Shown here: one piece after another, positions 63,205 to 64,000 of the stretch
Position numbering within the stretch: position 1 is the first letter of the stretch
Layout of the letters: the number at the start of each line of letters is the position of its first letter
Source of the DNA: G965205525 sp965205525
Lineage (GTDB): Bacteria > Pseudomonadota > Gammaproteobacteria > JABABF01
Length of the DNA: 64,000 nt
NCBI GenBank assembly: GCA_965205525.1
Contig: OZ242171.1
Location: 1,674,001 to 1,738,000 of the forward strand
Direction: 5' to 3'
Translations under genes and position numbers: made by a program
The notes under the pieces: generated by a model
Told to the model about the DNA's origin: nothing
The model's input: only the letters and a program-made list of their open reading frames with translations
Databases searched by the model: none

Positions 63205-64000
63205 GACTCCAAGTCGGGTGGCACGCGCTGATGCCAATCAGTCTCACACTGGAAATGATGCGCCAGCGAGAGCAGCCGCCCCTCTTGGAAATGCGGGGCC
63301 ACCAAGTGCATGCCCAAGGGGAGGTTTTCTGCAAAACCGCAGGGCAGCGACAGCCCGGGCAGACCGGCAAGGCTGGCAGGAACGGTGAAGAGATCCTCCA
63401 TGTACATGCGCACCGGATCATCGCTCTTGGCACCTAAGGGAAACGCCGGTCCCGCTGCAGTCGCGCCGAGCAGGATATCCACATCGGCGAAAGCCGCAGC
63501 AAACTCCTGCTGAATGAGGCGGCGCAGTTGCTGGGCCTTGCGGTAGTAGGCATCACGATAGCCAGCAGACAGCACATAGGTGCCGATCAATATGCGCCTT
63601 TGAACCTCTGCTCCAAACCCCTCGCTGCGGCTGCGGATAAACATGTCCTCCAAGTCCCGGGGCGCAGTGCAGCGATACCCGTAGCGCACACCGTCATAGC
63701 GAGCTAGGTTGCTGGAGCACTCTGCCGAGGCGATGACATAGTACGCGGGCAGGCCTAAGTCGGAGCGGGGCAGAACGATTTCACGGATCTTGCAGCCCAA
63801 TTTTTCCAGCACAGGCACCGCTTCCCGCACTGCATTAGCACCCGCATGCTCTGGCAACCAATTCTGCACAAGTCCGACACGCAAGCCGCGGGGCGAATCG
63901 CGCAGGGCAGCAAGATAGTCTTCCACTGGCCGGTCCACACTGGTGGAATCCCGCTCGTCAAAACCGGCCATGCTGCCAAGCAGCAGTGCTGCATCCTCAG
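63201..64000 (-). CDS. gatA: Amidotransferase subunit A, C-terminal part (5' end outside window)
   Basis: The last ~266 residues of GatA; the frame is open to the right edge (EDAALLLGSMAGFDERDSTS spans it). Visible blocks are RVGLVQNWLPEHAG, RYDGVRYGYR, EVQRRILIGTYVLSAGYRDA and LAGLPGLSLPCGF, which holds the substrate-binding region. The amidase Lys-Ser-Ser triad lies outside the window. It overlaps gatB by 4 bases. Confidence 0.95.
   Translation of the reverse strand, partial: EDAALLLGSMAGFDERDSTSVDRPVEDYLAALRDSPRGLRVGLVQNWLPEHAGANAVREAVPVLEKLGCKIREIVLPRSDLGLPAYYVIASAECSSNLARYDGVRYGYRCTAPRDLEDMFIRSRSEGFGAEVQRRILIGTYVLSAGYRDAYYRKAQQLRRLIQQEFAAAFADVDILLGATAAGPAFPLGAKSDDPVRMYMEDLFTVPASLAGLPGLSLPCGFAENLPLGMHLVAPHFQEGRLLSLAHHFQCETDWHQRVPPDLES

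Overview
The window reads as a moderately GC-rich chromosomal segment of a gammaproteobacterium, probably marine or host-associated and near the Cellvibrionales/Spongiibacterales-type lineages. The lineage is inferred from conserved gene neighbourhoods, not from a search: rplU-rpmA-obgE-proB; ispB; fabA-fabB; ssb next to an MFS gene and uvrA; rpmE-nuclease-maeB-ponA-pilMNOPQ-aroK-aroB; and gatA-gatB followed by a PA4642-type gene. Both window ends cut genes: a DUF349 protein on the left and gatA on the right.

Layout. 0.6-9.1 kb is an accessory catabolic block: a KshA-like Rieske oxygenase with a methyltransferase, an acyltransferase, a zinc alcohol dehydrogenase, a SnoaL-like protein, a DUF1214 protein overlapping a sulfotransferase, and a tyrosine-phosphatase-like protein. 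9.3-13.1 kb is housekeeping (dgkA, rpsT, proB, obgE, rpmA, rplU). tRNA-Arg(CCG) and a compositionally foreign katG lie between rplU and ispB, which are usually direct divergent neighbours. 16.5-22.8 kb holds ispB, pgi and a nucleotide-sugar set (algC, galU, manC). 23-27.7 kb holds fabAB, a DUF192 protein, moeA, moaB and ssb. 27.9-32.5 kb has a decayed sulfotransferase, an MFS carrier and uvrA. 32.6-43.3 kb is a second accessory block: three SDRs, a hormone-sensitive-lipase-type esterase, a SnoaL-like protein, an old-yellow-enzyme family member, an epoxide hydrolase, a luciferase-like oxidoreductase and a crotonase, interrupted by a NodZ/FUT8-like fucosyltransferase. 43.3-46.2 kb is a vitamin B12 uptake pair: a BtuM-like membrane protein and riboswitch-controlled btuB. 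46.2-47.4 kb is an AT-rich glycosyltransferase preceded by a degenerate copy of the start of rpmE. 47.6-58.2 kb is the conserved rpmE-to-aroB stretch. The end holds rsmJ, tRNA-Met, a PfkB kinase, a DEAD-box helicase, a PA4642-like protein, gatB and gatA.

The most unusual observation is the type IV pilus alignment operon. PilM and PilN are one polypeptide whose PilM part lacks roughly the second half of the actin-like fold. PilP is reduced to a short proline-rich protein, and PilQ consists only of N0, N1 and the secretin core. Other points for a second look are the duplicated rpmE leader in front of the glycosyltransferase, the katG islet with no CTAG tetranucleotide, the BtuB-BtuM pair, the fucosyltransferase, and a duplicated start region with an A8 tract at the Rieske gene. 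All functional calls come from reading motifs and gene order; no database search was run.
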